Shown here: in pieces, positions 54,283 through 63,637 of the stretch | Position numbering within the stretch: the first letter of the stretch is position 1 | How the letters are laid out: every line of letters starts with the position of its first letter | DNA from: DATAXI01 sp963756185 | GTDB lineage: Bacteria; Verrucomicrobiota; Verrucomicrobiia; Chthoniobacterales; Chthoniobacteraceae | DNA length: 64,000 bases | Assembly (NCBI GenBank): GCA_963756185.1 | Contig: CAVWMS010000002.1 | Coordinates: 558,001-622,000, forward strand | Direction of reading: 5' to 3' | The notes under the pieces: generated by a model | What the model saw: only the letters and a program-made list of their open reading frames with translations | Told to the model about the DNA's origin: nothing | Databases searched by the model: none | Made by a program: the position numbers and the translations under genes

Positions 54283-56747
54283 AGATGCCAAGTGCTTCGG
54301 ACGCGCCGCCGGCTGGGAGAAGTTCGTCATGGAAGGTTATCGCCGTTTCCATCGCGCTTGCGGTGCTCGTCTTCATTCCCTTTGGCCAGACCATCCGGTT
54401 TGGTTTCGTCAATTTCGACGATCCCGAATATGTCTATCAAAACCCGGCGGTCCTGGGCGGACTTTCGCTGAAGGGCGTCGAATGGGCACTTACTCACGCC
54501 GTGGACGATCACTGGCATCCGCTGACGGTTATCGTGCTGATGCTGGATCGCCAAATTTTCGGCTCATGGGCCGGCGGTTATCATCTGGTCAACGTAACGC
54601 TGCACGCGGCGTGCGTGATATTTCTCTTTCTGATGCTGATCGAGTTGACCGGGGCACTTTGGCGCAGCGCGTTCGTAGCAGCCCTCTTCGCCATTCATCC
54701 CCTGCGGGTCGAGTCCGTGGCGTGGATCTCCGAATGCAAGGATGTCTTGAGCGGCGTATTCTTCATGCTCACGCTTTGGGCTTACATACGCTACGCGCGC
54801 CGTCCGGGCCGGCAGCGCTACATGTGGGTGCTGCTTTGGTTTGCGCTCGGCCTGATGAGCAAGCCGATGCTGGTCACCGTGCCATGCCTCCTGCTTCTGC
54901 TTGATTACTGGCCGCTGAGGCGATTGCAAAAGGCCAAACAGCTCCCGGGTTTGCTTTGGGAAAAGTTACCGCTGTTTGCCCTTTCGGCCTTGTCCTGCGT
55001 CGCGACCATCCTCGCGTTAAGGACATCCGGGACGCCCATTTCCACTTACCCATGGTATGGGGTCATTGGCGCCGTGACTTATCTGTGGAAGCTGATTTAT
55101 CCCGTCGGACTCGCCGTTCTTTACCCGATCTCAAGCGACGGGCCGCCTCCATGGGATGTCTTCAATGCGCTGGCGATCCTCGCAGCGCTGACCGTCGCCG
55201 CATGGATGCTGCGCCGCAAATGGCCTTATCTCTGGATGGGATGGCTTTGGTATCTCGGGATGCTCGTCCCGGTTGCGGGCGTCATGCAAACCGGCTTCCA
55301 GGCATACGCGGACCGCTATACTTACCTGCCGCAGATAGGCATTTATATCGCCGTGACCTGGCTCGTTGCAGATTGGGCGGGACGCGCTACTTATCGCCGC
55401 GCCGCAATCGGAGCAACCGGCGCGATGGCACTTACCGCCCTGCTCATTGCCTGTTATCATCAGGTCACTTACTGGCGCGACAGTGTGGCGCTCTGGACTC
55501 ATACACTCGCATGCACCGAGGATAACTTCGCCGGCCACGATAACCTGGGCAACGCATTGCTCGACGAGGGCCGCGTCGATCAGGCCATTGCCGAATACCG
55601 CGAAGCCCTGCGCATCAAGCCCGATTACGCGGAGTCCCACAACAACCTTGGCAACGCGCTCTATCAACAGGGCCATTTCGAGGAAGCCATTGCGCAGTAC
55701 CGCGCCGTCCTGGCCGCGAAACCGTGGTACGCGCAAACTCACAATAACCTTGGTAACGTGCTCCTCGAAGCCGGCCACATCGAAGAGGCCGCCGCCGAAT
55801 TTCGCGAGGCGCTGCGGCTCGATCCCTGGGAACCGCAAGCCCATAACGGCCTCGGCAACGCCCTGCTCCGCCAGGGACACGTCGAGGAGGCGATTGGCGA
55901 ATACCGCAATGCCTTGCGGCTCAATCCAGATTTTGCACAGTCCCATTACAACCTCGCTTCAGCCTTGTTCAAGCAGGGTCACACCGATGAGGCCGCAGCC
56001 GAGGCTCGCGAGGCCGGACGCATCGATCCTTCCTTCGCCGTAAATCACAAGGGCCTCGGCGACGCCCTGTTGCAGGAAGGCAGCGTCGATGGCGCCATCG
56101 CGGAGTATCGCGAGGCGCTTCGGGTGAATCCGGACGACGCGGAAGCGCATTACAGCCTCGGCACCGCGTTGCTCGCGCAGGGGCGAAACGCCGAGGCGGC
56201 CAAGGAATTCCGAGAGGCGCTGAACATCGATCCGAGTCACGCCGCGGCCCATTGCGACCTTGGCAACGCATTGCTGCGGCTCGGTTACTCCGCCCAGGCG
56301 GTGTCCGAGTATCGCGAGGCGCTTCGCCTCAATCCCGATCTGATGATCGCCCATTTCAATCTCTCGAACGTCCTGTTTCAAAATGGAAACGAACAGGAGG
56401 CCATCGCCGAATGCGCCACCGCGCTGCGGCTCGATCCCTCGAGCGCCGACGCCCAGAATGGCCTCGCGTGGATGCTCTCGACCGCGCGGCAGCAGACGCT
56501 TCGCGACGGCCCGCGCGCCGTGCAGTTGGCGACCGCGGCAAACCAGTCCGTCGGCGGCAACAACCCGGTCACGGTTCGCACGCTCGCCGCGGCTTACGCG
56601 CAGGCCGGGGATTTCGCCAATGCCCTGCAAAACGCCCGCAGCGCCTTGCAACTGGCGGTTGCCCAATCGAGGTCCGACATAGCCGTCGCCCTTCGACGCG
56701 AGATCAAGCTCTACGAATCAGGCCATCCGTTTGAGTACGCGCAGTAA
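54279..56747 (+). CDS. TMTC-like membrane protein with TPR repeats, copy 2
   Basis: 822 residues, a paralogue of the preceding protein with the same order (VNFDDPEYVYQNP; HWHPLTVIVLMLDRQIFGSW; FAIHPLRVESVAWISECKDV) and a longer TPR tract of about ten units (AHNGLGNALLRQGHVEEAIG). The two probably arose by tandem duplication with TPR expansion. The GTG start overlaps the first gene's stop. Likely an inner-membrane GT-C-type glycosyltransferase using a lipid-linked sugar donor, by family analogy only. Confidence 0.8.
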   Translation: MKMPSASDAPPAGRSSSWKVIAVSIALAVLVFIPFGQTIRFGFVNFDDPEYVYQNPAVLGGLSLKGVEWALTHAVDDHWHPLTVIVLMLDRQIFGSWAGGYHLVNVTLHAACVIFLFLMLIELTGALWRSAFVAALFAIHPLRVESVAWISECKDVLSGVFFMLTLWAYIRYARRPGRQRYMWVLLWFALGLMSKPMLVTVPCLLLLLDYWPLRRLQKAKQLPGLLWEKLPLFALSALSCVATILALRTSGTPISTYPWYGVIGAVTYLWKLIYPVGLAVLYPISSDGPPPWDVFNALAILAALTVAAWMLRRKWPYLWMGWLWYLGMLVPVAGVMQTGFQAYADRYTYLPQIGIYIAVTWLVADWAGRATYRRAAIGATGAMALTALLIACYHQVTYWRDSVALWTHTLACTEDNFAGHDNLGNALLDEGRVDQAIAEYREALRIKPDYAESHNNLGNALYQQGHFEEAIAQYRAVLAAKPWYAQTHNNLGNVLLEAGHIEEAAAEFREALRLDPWEPQAHNGLGNALLRQGHVEEAIGEYRNALRLNPDFAQSHYNLASALFKQGHTDEAAAEAREAGRIDPSFAVNHKGLGDALLQEGSVDGAIAEYREALRVNPDDAEAHYSLGTALLAQGRNAEAAKEFREALNIDPSHAAAHCDLGNALLRLGYSAQAVSEYREALRLNPDLMIAHFNLSNVLFQNGNEQEAIAECATALRLDPSSADAQNGLAWMLSTARQQTLRDGPRAVQLATAANQSVGGNNPVTVRTLAAAYAQAGDFANALQNARSALQLAVAQSRSDIAVALRREIKLYESGHPFEYAQ

Positions 56748-56795
56748 GTGAGCGCGAGGGGATTCAAGGACCCAGATAAGTCGCGAAAAACGGCT

Positions 56796-59543
56796 TCATG
56801 TAGCGCCCAGCATCTTCGCCGCCGCTTCCAGGGCGTCTGCGATTTTCGCAATATCCTTCCCCGCGCCGCGAGCATTGTCCGGACGCCCGCCGCCTTTTCC
56901 CCCGACAATCGGCGCAATCTGCTGGATGATCTTGCCCGCCTGGAATTTCGCGGTGAATTGCTGGGACACGGCGGCCAGCAGCGCCGCCTGACCTTCGCTG
57001 GCGGCCGCCAGCACGATGACTCCCGCGAACTGCCCCTTCAACGCGTCGGCAATATCCTGGAGCTGATCGCCCGAGGCTGCGCCCACGTTCTCGATGATGG
57101 CGGGCGTCCCATTGATCGTGTGCGCCTTGCCCAGCAATTCCCTCGCGATGCCGCCCGCCTGCGCCTGCTGCGCGGCTTTGAGCTGCTTCTCCATTTGCTT
57201 TTGCTGGGCCAGCAGCGCGTCGAGTTTCTTTTCGATTTCTCCCAGCGGCGCGTTCAGTTTTCCCGCGACCGCCTTCAATCGCTCCGCATCCGCCGCCGCG
57301 GCATCGTACGCCGCGAGCCCCGCCACCGCCTCGATGCGGCGCACGCCGGCGGCGATGGCGCTCTCCGAGACAACGCGAAACAACCCAACCTCTCCCGTGC
57401 CGCGCGTATGGGTGCCGGCGCAAAGTTCCATCGAGTAACCATTCAACGCCCCGGCGTTGCCGCCGATCTGCACCACGCGCACAACGTCGCCATATTTGTC
57501 GCCGAAGAATTGCATGATATCGGGCCGGCCTTTTACCTCGCTGAACTGAACCTCGGTCCAATTGATGCCCGCGTTCTCGACAATCTTCTCGTTCACCAGC
57601 CGCTCGATGTCATGCACCTGTTGCGGCGTGAGCGCCGGACTGTTGAAATCGAAAGTCAACTTATCCGGCCCGACATAGGATCCCTTTTGCGTCGCATCGG
57701 GGCTCGTAACTTCATGCAGCGCCCAATGGAACAAATGGGTCACCGTATGATGCCGCTCGATGGCATGCCGCCGTCCCGCCTGCACGGAAACGCGCACCGC
57801 TTCGCCTGGTTCCGGCGCGCGCCCCTCGGTCACCTTCGCGCGATGGATGAAAACGCCGCCTTTCTTTTGCGTGTCGACTATCTCCAGCCGCCCCGCTTCC
57901 GTCCGATCCGGTCCCGGGATGTGCAGCAATCCGGTATCGCCCACTTGCCCGCCCATCGCGCCGTAAAGCACCGTGCGATCAAGAATGACGTTGAGTTCGC
58001 CTGGGTCTTTGCCCGGCTGGATTCCAGCAACGGTAGCTTCGGTTTCAAGGAAATCGTAGCCGAGGAAGCTGGTTGCATCCACTGCTTGCAGGTCATCGTC
58101 AGCGAGAGTGATCACTTCCTTCTTCTGCGCCTTGCGCGCCCGCTCGCGTTGCTCGTCCATCAAGGCTTCGAAGCCGGCAACGTCGACGGTCAGACCGCGT
58201 TCGCGCGCCATCAACTCGGTAAGATCGAGCGGAAAACCTTGTTCGTCATAAAGCCGAAAAGCGAACGCGCCCGATATCCGCGACGCATGCGCGGCCTCTG
58301 TCTCAAAGAGCGCGATTCCTTTGTCCAGCGTCTTGTTGAAAGCCTCCTCCTCCTGCTTCAGCACCTCCTCGACATGCCTTTGGCGCGTCCGGATATTTGG
58401 GAAGATATCTCCCATCGTCCGCGCCAGCACATCCACCAGCTTGTAAAAGAACGGTTCGGTAAGTCCCAGCGCCCGGCCATAGCGCACCGCACGGCGAAGG
58501 ATCCGCCGCAGCACATAACTGCGGTCCGTGTTGCCGGGCTGTATCCCATCCGCAATCGCAAATCCGAGCGTCCGGATGTGATCCGCAATGACGCGGAAAG
58601 CCACATCGACTTTCTCCTGCTCGTTCGCCCCCGCCGATCCCGCCGCCGGCAGCGTCGAGCCGTAACGCTTTCCACTAAGCCGCTCGATTTCGTCAAAGAT
58701 GGGCCGGAACACATCCGTTTCGTAATTGGAAATAATCCCCGCGAAATCGGTAAATCCTTTCGTGCATTGCAGGATCGAAGTTACCCGCTCGAACCCCATC
58801 CCCGTATCCACATGCTTCGCCGGCAGCGGCGAAAACGTGCCATCCGGGTTCGCGTTGAACTGAATGAACACCAGGTTCCAGATCTCGATGCACTCCGCGC
58901 TCCCTTTGTTCACCAGCTTCCCCTGCGTATCTCCCGTGCGCGTCAGGTCCACGTGCAGCTCCGAGCACGGCCCGCACGGGCCGGTATCGCCCATCATCCA
59001 GAAATTGTCCTTCTTGTTGCCGTGGACGATGTGGACCTTCGGGTCGAGCCCCGCTTTCTCAAACAACGCAGCCCAATGATCCCACGCCTCCTGGTCGAAT
59101 TCGCTCGGGTCGCCCGGCCCCGGGCTATAGACGGTCGCGTAAAGCCGCTGCGCCGGAAACTTCCAGCGCCCGACAACAAGCTCCCACGCCCACGCGATGG
59201 CCTCGCGCTTGAAATAATCGCCGAACGACCAGTTCCCCAGCATCTCGAAAAAAGTGTGGTGATAGGTATCCAGACCCACATCTTCCAGGTCGTTATGTTT
59301 GCCGCCGGCTCGGATGCACTTCTGGGTATCGGCCGCGCGCGTGTCCAGGCTGGGCGTCGCGCCCGCCCATTTGCTCACGTCGGGCAGTTTCTGGCCGAGA
59401 AAGATCGGCACGAACTGGTTCATCCCCGCGTTCGTAAACAGGAGATTGGGCGAATCCGGCAGCAGGCTCGACGACGGCACGATGGTATGCTTTTTCTCGT
59501 GGAAAAAATCGAGGAACGACTGGCGGATTTGGGTGGAAGTCAT
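56796..59543 (-). CDS. alaS: alanyl-tRNA synthetase
   Basis: A 915-residue class II synthetase that charges tRNA-Ala and edits Ser/Gly mischarging. The aminoacylation core is clear (FTNAGMNQFVPIFLGQKLPD; FFEMLGNWSFGDYFKREAI). The editing site has HHTVTHLFHWAL and CAGTHTRGTG (zinc ligands), followed by the coiled coil and the C-Ala domain (GGKGGGRPDNARGAGKD). I start at ATG 59543 because TSTQIRQSFLDFFHEKKHT is the conserved N-terminus. Unlike valS, it is intact. It converges with the TMTC pair. Confidence 0.96.
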   Translation of the reverse strand: MTSTQIRQSFLDFFHEKKHTIVPSSSLLPDSPNLLFTNAGMNQFVPIFLGQKLPDVSKWAGATPSLDTRAADTQKCIRAGGKHNDLEDVGLDTYHHTFFEMLGNWSFGDYFKREAIAWAWELVVGRWKFPAQRLYATVYSPGPGDPSEFDQEAWDHWAALFEKAGLDPKVHIVHGNKKDNFWMMGDTGPCGPCSELHVDLTRTGDTQGKLVNKGSAECIEIWNLVFIQFNANPDGTFSPLPAKHVDTGMGFERVTSILQCTKGFTDFAGIISNYETDVFRPIFDEIERLSGKRYGSTLPAAGSAGANEQEKVDVAFRVIADHIRTLGFAIADGIQPGNTDRSYVLRRILRRAVRYGRALGLTEPFFYKLVDVLARTMGDIFPNIRTRQRHVEEVLKQEEEAFNKTLDKGIALFETEAAHASRISGAFAFRLYDEQGFPLDLTELMARERGLTVDVAGFEALMDEQRERARKAQKKEVITLADDDLQAVDATSFLGYDFLETEATVAGIQPGKDPGELNVILDRTVLYGAMGGQVGDTGLLHIPGPDRTEAGRLEIVDTQKKGGVFIHRAKVTEGRAPEPGEAVRVSVQAGRRHAIERHHTVTHLFHWALHEVTSPDATQKGSYVGPDKLTFDFNSPALTPQQVHDIERLVNEKIVENAGINWTEVQFSEVKGRPDIMQFFGDKYGDVVRVVQIGGNAGALNGYSMELCAGTHTRGTGEVGLFRVVSESAIAAGVRRIEAVAGLAAYDAAAADAERLKAVAGKLNAPLGEIEKKLDALLAQQKQMEKQLKAAQQAQAGGIARELLGKAHTINGTPAIIENVGAASGDQLQDIADALKGQFAGVIVLAAASEGQAALLAAVSQQFTAKFQAGKIIQQIAPIVGGKGGGRPDNARGAGKDIAKIADALEAAAKMLGAT

Positions 59544-59719
59544 GAAAACGGCGGGGGCGAAAGTGTAATTGCGCCGCCGCCAAAGCATAGCAAAAATACC
59601 GGCCCGGCGCCCGCGCGGAAATATTTCGAATTTCGGCGTTCCCCATCGTGTCAAATCGAAGGGAGCCGCTCTTGCAGTGGGAAAAATTTTCCGTCATAAC
59701 AACCCGGTCCCGCGCCATC

Positions 59720-60229
59720 ATGAATTCCAAGCTCATCTCCTCATTTATCCTCCTCTCGTGCATTTTTCTTTTCGGCGGCTGCGCCGCGTTTCACAAGGGG
59801 GGCGCCGGAGGCGGCGGCTCGGACACGGACAACGTCAACGGCACACCGCTGCCCGAGCGGCAGGAGGGCGTGTCCTTCATGAACGACAACGTCGACAAGC
59901 ACCAGTTCCCGCCGGTGCATTTTGCGTTCGACTCCTACGCCGTCGACCCCTCGGACCAGGGGACGCTCCAGCAGGTCGCCCAATTTCTCCAAAGCAACCC
60001 GAACACGATCATCATTGCCGGCTTTACCGATGAGCGCGGCACGCCCGAGTACAACCGCGCGCTGGGCGAAAGCCGCGCCGAGGCTGTGCGCGATTATTTG
60101 ATCCACCAGGGCGCCAGCGGCGAAAAGCTCCAGACCGTCAGCTTCGGCGCCGAAATGCCGGTCGACCCGGCCTCGAATGAGGACGCATGGGCAAAGAACA
60201 GGCGGGCCGAATTCGGCGTCGTGAAGTAG
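59720..60229 (+). CDS. pal: Pal/OmpA-type peptidoglycan-associated lipoprotein
   Basis: 169 residues. A lipoprotein signal ends at Cys21 (SCIFLFGGC), a Gly/Asp/Asn-rich linker follows, and the OmpA domain (VHFAFDSYAVDPSDQGTLQQ; TIIIAGFTDERGTPEYNRAL; AEAVRDYLIHQGASGEKLQT) binds peptidoglycan, with the key Asp and Arg at TDERG and NRRAEF. As the only OmpA-domain lipoprotein here it is the likely partner of TolB, though it lies 14.5 kb away. I start at ATG 59720; the in-frame extension upstream is not signal-like. Confidence 0.9.
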   Translation: MNSKLISSFILLSCIFLFGGCAAFHKGGAGGGGSDTDNVNGTPLPERQEGVSFMNDNVDKHQFPPVHFAFDSYAVDPSDQGTLQQVAQFLQSNPNTIIIAGFTDERGTPEYNRALGESRAEAVRDYLIHQGASGEKLQTVSFGAEMPVDPASNEDAWAKNRRAEFGVVK

Positions 60230-60353
60230 GGAGGAAAAATCCGAAATCCGAAATTCGAATTCCTTCCCGAAGCGCTTGATTTTGCGGCGATTCTCGGTCC
60301 TGCTCTAGCCGCGCACAGACGGCCCCCCGTCTTACCACGTTTGTATCGATCCC

Positions 60354-61061
60354 ATGCCCGAGCCCTCCGCCCCACGCCCCTGCGTCTCCGCGGTCATGCC
60401 TGTCTATAACGAGGCCGCGACCGTCGCCGAGATCGCGCGCGCCGTGATGGCGCAGCCGTGCGTGGCGGAACTCATCATCGTCGATGACGCCTCGACCGAC
60501 GGCACCTGGCAGGCGCTCGAGAAGCTGGCCGCGGACCCGCGGATCAAAACGATCCGGCATACCGTGAACCAGGGCAAAGGCGCCGCGTTGCGCACCGGCA
60601 TCGCCAAAGCCACGGCGCAACTGGTCGTCATCCAGGATGCGGACCTCGAGTACGATCCGGCGGAATACCCGGTCCTGATCCAGCCGATCCTGTCCAATCG
60701 CGCCAACGTCGTCTTCGGCTCGCGTTTCAACGGCGCGGGGGCGCACCGCGTCCTCTATTACTGGCACTCGATCGGGAACAAGCTTCTGACCACGCTCTCG
60801 AACATGGCCACGAACCTGAACCTCAGCGACATGGAGACCTGTTACAAGGTCTTCCGGCGCGAGATCATCCAGGCCATCCCCATCGAGGAAAACCGGTTCG
60901 GCTTCGAGCCGGAGATCACGGCAAAGGTCGCGCGCGCCGGCGTGCGCATCTACGAGGTGCCCATTTCCTATTACGGGCGCACTTATGCCGAGGGAAAGAA
61001 GGTCAACTGGCGCGACGGCGCGCGGGCGCTGGTCTGCATCTTTAAGTATAATTTCATGTAG
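60354..61061 (+). CDS. family 2 glycosyltransferase (dolichol-phosphate mannosyltransferase-like)
   Basis: A 235-residue GT-A protein: VSAVMPVYNEAATVAEIARA, LIIVDDASTDGTWQ (nucleotide-sugar binding), VIQDADLEYDPAEYPVL (the DxD-type acidic motif) and FGFEPEITAKVARAGVRIYE near the end. There are no TM helices, as in soluble DPM1-like enzymes that charge a polyprenyl phosphate with a sugar. Such an enzyme could supply lipid-linked sugar to the nearby TMTC-like proteins, which is inference. It lies 42 bases before the methyltransferase gene. Confidence 0.88.
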   Translation: MPEPSAPRPCVSAVMPVYNEAATVAEIARAVMAQPCVAELIIVDDASTDGTWQALEKLAADPRIKTIRHTVNQGKGAALRTGIAKATAQLVVIQDADLEYDPAEYPVLIQPILSNRANVVFGSRFNGAGAHRVLYYWHSIGNKLLTTLSNMATNLNLSDMETCYKVFRREIIQAIPIEENRFGFEPEITAKVARAGVRIYEVPISYYGRTYAEGKKVNWRDGARALVCIFKYNFM

Positions 61062-61103
61062 GGGGCGGGTAAGCGCTACCATGAATACCGGCCGCAACGC
61101 GCA

Positions 61104-61850
61104 ATGACCCCCAATGCCAGTGCGGATACGGAGGATTTTGAATTTGCGGCGCTCAACGAGGCGCGCAATTACCGGCAGGCGTTGATTCGGGAGTTCGGGC
61201 CGTCGCTGCGGGGCAATGTCGTCGAGATTGGCGCCGGCATTGGCCAGATCACGGAGCTGCTGCGCGGGCAGCCGCAAATCACGCGCCTGCTTTCCATCGA
61301 GCCCGATGCCGCGTTCGCCGCGCGCTTTCGCGCCGCTTACCCGGATGCGGAATTGGTCGAGGGCACCATCGAGCAGGCGCCCGCCGGCGTAGCCTGGGAC
61401 GGCATCCTCAGCATCAACGTCCTCGAGCACATCCAGGAGGACCAGGCGGAGCTGGCCAGGTACGCAAGGCTCCTCGCGCAGCAGAACGGCGCGCTCTGCC
61501 TTTTCGTCCCCGCGCGCCCGGAGCTCTATGCCCCCATCGACAGGGATTTCGGTCATTTCCGCCGCTACACGCGCCCGGAATTGCGCCGGAAATTGATCGG
61601 GGCGGGATTCACCGTCGAGCGGCTCGATTATTTCAACTGGGTCGGCTACTTCGCCTGGTGGCTCAATTTCCGGGTCCTGAAAAAGCGCGAATTCGAGATC
61701 GCCAAGGTTCGGGCCTTCGACCGGGCCATCTTCCCGCTGGTGCATGCCATGGAGGCGAAGCTGCTGAGACCCCCCTTCGGCCAAAGCCTGATCGCCGTCG
61801 CAAGGATGAACGGCGGAAAACCCATTGACACCCCCCGATTCCCCCGGTAG
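61104..61850 (+). CDS. class I SAM-dependent methyltransferase
   Basis: A 248-residue protein with motif I (VVEIGAGIGQITELL), the acidic residue after strand 2 (SIEPDA) and motif IV (WDGILSINVLEHIQEDQAEL). FGHFRRYTRPELRRKLIGAG in the C-terminal half is typical of methyltransferases in glycan clusters. It follows the glycosyltransferase and may modify the same product. Confidence 0.85.
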   Translation: MTPNASADTEDFEFAALNEARNYRQALIREFGPSLRGNVVEIGAGIGQITELLRGQPQITRLLSIEPDAAFAARFRAAYPDAELVEGTIEQAPAGVAWDGILSINVLEHIQEDQAELARYARLLAQQNGALCLFVPARPELYAPIDRDFGHFRRYTRPELRRKLIGAGFTVERLDYFNWVGYFAWWLNFRVLKKREFEIAKVRAFDRAIFPLVHAMEAKLLRPPFGQSLIAVARMNGGKPIDTPRFPR

Positions 61851-61869
61851 ATTGCGCGCCCTTTTCGAA

Positions 61870-62301
61870 ATGAAGACCTTTTCAGCCAAAGCCAGCGAAG
61901 TGCAGCGCCAGTGGTGGGTGATCGACGCCAAGGATCAGGTGCTCGGCCGCGTGGCGGAAAAAGCCGCCAAACTCCTGCGCGGCAAGCACAAGCCGATTTA
62001 TACCCCCCATGTCGACACCGGGGATTTCGTCGTCGTCATCAACGCCGAAAAGGTCCGGGTCACCGGAAAAAAGGAAGTTCAAAAGAGCTACATGAGCTTC
62101 TCGGGCTACGTCGGCGGCCATCATACGGAGACGCTTCGGGCGCGCCGTGCGCGGCATCCGGAGCTGCTGGTCGAGCGCGCAGTGCGCGGCATGATCCCCC
62201 ACAACCGGCTGGGCCGCTCGGTTTACACGAAGCTGAAGGTTTACAAGGGCAAAGACCATCCGCACGAGAGCCAGAACCCCCAGCCCGTCATCCTCTCGTA
62301 A
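61870..62301 (+). CDS. rplM: 50S ribosomal protein L13
   Basis: 143 residues with the conserved L13 sequence (WWVIDAKDQVLGRVAEKAAK; GDFVVVINAEKVRVTGKK; AVRGMIPHNRLGRSVYTKLK). It binds 23S rRNA early in assembly. I start at ATG 61870, where the conserved N-terminus begins; an in-frame start upstream would overlap the methyltransferase end. It forms the usual operon with rpsI, 24 bases away. Confidence 0.97.
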   Translation: MKTFSAKASEVQRQWWVIDAKDQVLGRVAEKAAKLLRGKHKPIYTPHVDTGDFVVVINAEKVRVTGKKEVQKSYMSFSGYVGGHHTETLRARRARHPELLVERAVRGMIPHNRLGRSVYTKLKVYKGKDHPHESQNPQPVILS

Positions 62302-62325
62302 CCCGGCATCAACCAGATTTCATCC

Positions 62326-62718
62326 ATGGCAACACAGGAATTTATCGCCACCGGCCGCCGCAAGGAAGCGGTCGCCCGCATCCGCATGAGCCCCGGCACC
62401 GGCAAGATCGAAGTCAACGGGCGCGCATTCGAGGAATATTTCCCGACGACGAACCTTCAGAACGCGGTCCTGGCGCCGTTGCAGATTGCCAAGAGCACCA
62501 ACGCATTTGACGTGGTCGTGAACGCCCATGGCGGCGGTCCCACGGGCCAGGCCGGCGCGGTGCGTCTGGCAATTGCGCGGGCGCTGGTCAGCAGCGACGC
62601 CAACCTGCGCGGCTCACTGAAGGAAGAGGGTTTCCTCACGCGCGATCCGCGGATGAAAGAGCGGAAAAAGGCCGGCCAGCCCGGCGCCAGAAAGCGCTTC
62701 CAGTTCTCGAAGCGCTAA
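62326..62718 (+). CDS. rpsI: 30S ribosomal protein S9
   Basis: 130 residues matching S9 (ATGRRKEAVARIRMSPGTGK; VNAHGGGPTGQAGAVRLAIA; LTRDPRMKERKKAGQPGARK) with the C-terminal RFQFSKR tail that reaches the P-site tRNA. It is the second gene of the rplM-rpsI operon. Confidence 0.97.
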   Translation: MATQEFIATGRRKEAVARIRMSPGTGKIEVNGRAFEEYFPTTNLQNAVLAPLQIAKSTNAFDVVVNAHGGGPTGQAGAVRLAIARALVSSDANLRGSLKEEGFLTRDPRMKERKKAGQPGARKRFQFSKR

Positions 62719-62772
62719 GCGGGGTTTTCAGGGGACCACGTCCCCTGAATGGGGCGCGGGGTGAAACCCCGC
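62719..62772. terminator. nested hairpins after rpsI
   Basis: An inner perfect 10-bp stem (TTCAGGGGAC with GTCCCCTGAA, loop CAC; 62727-62749) sits within an outer stem GCGGGGTTT/AAACCCCGC (62719-62727 and 62764-62772). It begins right after the rpsI stop. There is no T-run, so it may be a REP-type element acting as an RNA end-protecting hairpin rather than an intrinsic terminator. Confidence 0.55.
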
Positions 62773-62865
62773 CTTCAAAAAAGGGCACGGCGGCCTACAC
62801 GGTACTCGTCAAACCGGCTCGTAGAATTTGCATCCGCGTCTCTCTGCCAAACAGCCGCCGTGCGC

Positions 62866-62920
62866 GCCGAGGAGGCGGAAGGGAACAGCTGGCGGCTGGA
62901 GGGCGGGCGCGCATCGAAAA
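62866..62920 (+). repeat. GC-rich dispersed repeat, copy 2
   Basis: Related to 33984-34045: CGCCGAGGAGGCGGA, GGGAACAG, then a GG-rich run ending GGGCGGGCG. The rest of the gap to 62986 contains no gene I can support. Confidence 0.5.
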
Positions 62921-62986
62921 AGCGAAGCGCCTTTCGATGCCCATATTCCTCCGCTCCCGGTCACCAAGCAGACCCTCTCCGCGCCC

Positions 62987-63637
62987 TCAATAAAACGGCG
63001 TCAGCGCCACATTGTTCCCGGCGGGCTGTGCCGTCACTCTCTGTGGGCGTGCATACACGGCGGTTGCAACCGGCGCGGAATACGGCTGCGCGGGCGCAGC
63101 GGCCATGGCGGGCATTGGGTTGTAAGTCGCCACCGGAAAATCGTTCAACTCCGGCCTTAGTTCGGTCAGCATCCGCCGTACATGGCGGTAACCGGAGCGC
63201 GGCAGCAGCGTCTTGTAACTTTCGTGCGGGTCGCCCCATCGCAAGATTTCGATATCGACATACTGCAGGCCCCACTGGTCCATCTGGTACCGGGTGGGCA
63301 TGTAGAGATCGAGGGTATTTCTGCCGGCCAAATCCCACCCATAGTCATCCACCAGGTAAGTCCTGCCGGTTTGCAGGATGCGAAACATCGTTCCGGCGGG
63401 CCAGCGGCTCCAATCCGCCGCGGCGCTATTGATCGCCCCATATTGAAGCGTGGTGCCGAGCGCGTTGTGGTTGGTATAAGGCCGGTGATCGGCCTCGCCG
63501 TCAAAGTAAGCGGTGGTTCGGACATGCTCGATTTGCGTCCGGGCAAGGGGAGGTTCGTAAGTTGGCAGGGGACGTTCAGCGCAGCCGGCAAGAAGCGAAA
63601 CACCGGCTGCTATCAGCACGAGGGGGCGGAGGCGCAT
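62987..63637 (-). CDS. 3D-domain lipoprotein
   Basis: 216 residues from ATG 63637. A lipoprotein signal ends at Cys19 (VSLLAGC). The central part fits the 3D (three-Asp) fold of lytic transglycosylase-like proteins (TTAYFDGEADHRPYTNHNAL; WPAGTMFRILQTGRTYLVDD; NTLDLYMP), seen in MltA and resuscitation-promoting-factor-type enzymes. The Asp residues in VDDYG and LDLYMP are the likely catalytic set. The C-terminal 50 residues are Pro/Ala-rich. It is probably a cell-wall enzyme. Confidence 0.75.
   Translation of the reverse strand: MRLRPLVLIAAGVSLLAGCAERPLPTYEPPLARTQIEHVRTTAYFDGEADHRPYTNHNALGTTLQYGAINSAAADWSRWPAGTMFRILQTGRTYLVDDYGWDLAGRNTLDLYMPTRYQMDQWGLQYVDIEILRWGDPHESYKTLLPRSGYRHVRRMLTELRPELNDFPVATYNPMPAMAAAPAQPYSAPVATAVYARPQRVTAQPAGNNVALTPFY

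Noticed and set aside
56748..59699. A 983-codon plus-strand frame antisense to alaS
   Set aside because: Shadow frame with no recognisable domain; alaS on the other strand is complete and unambiguous.
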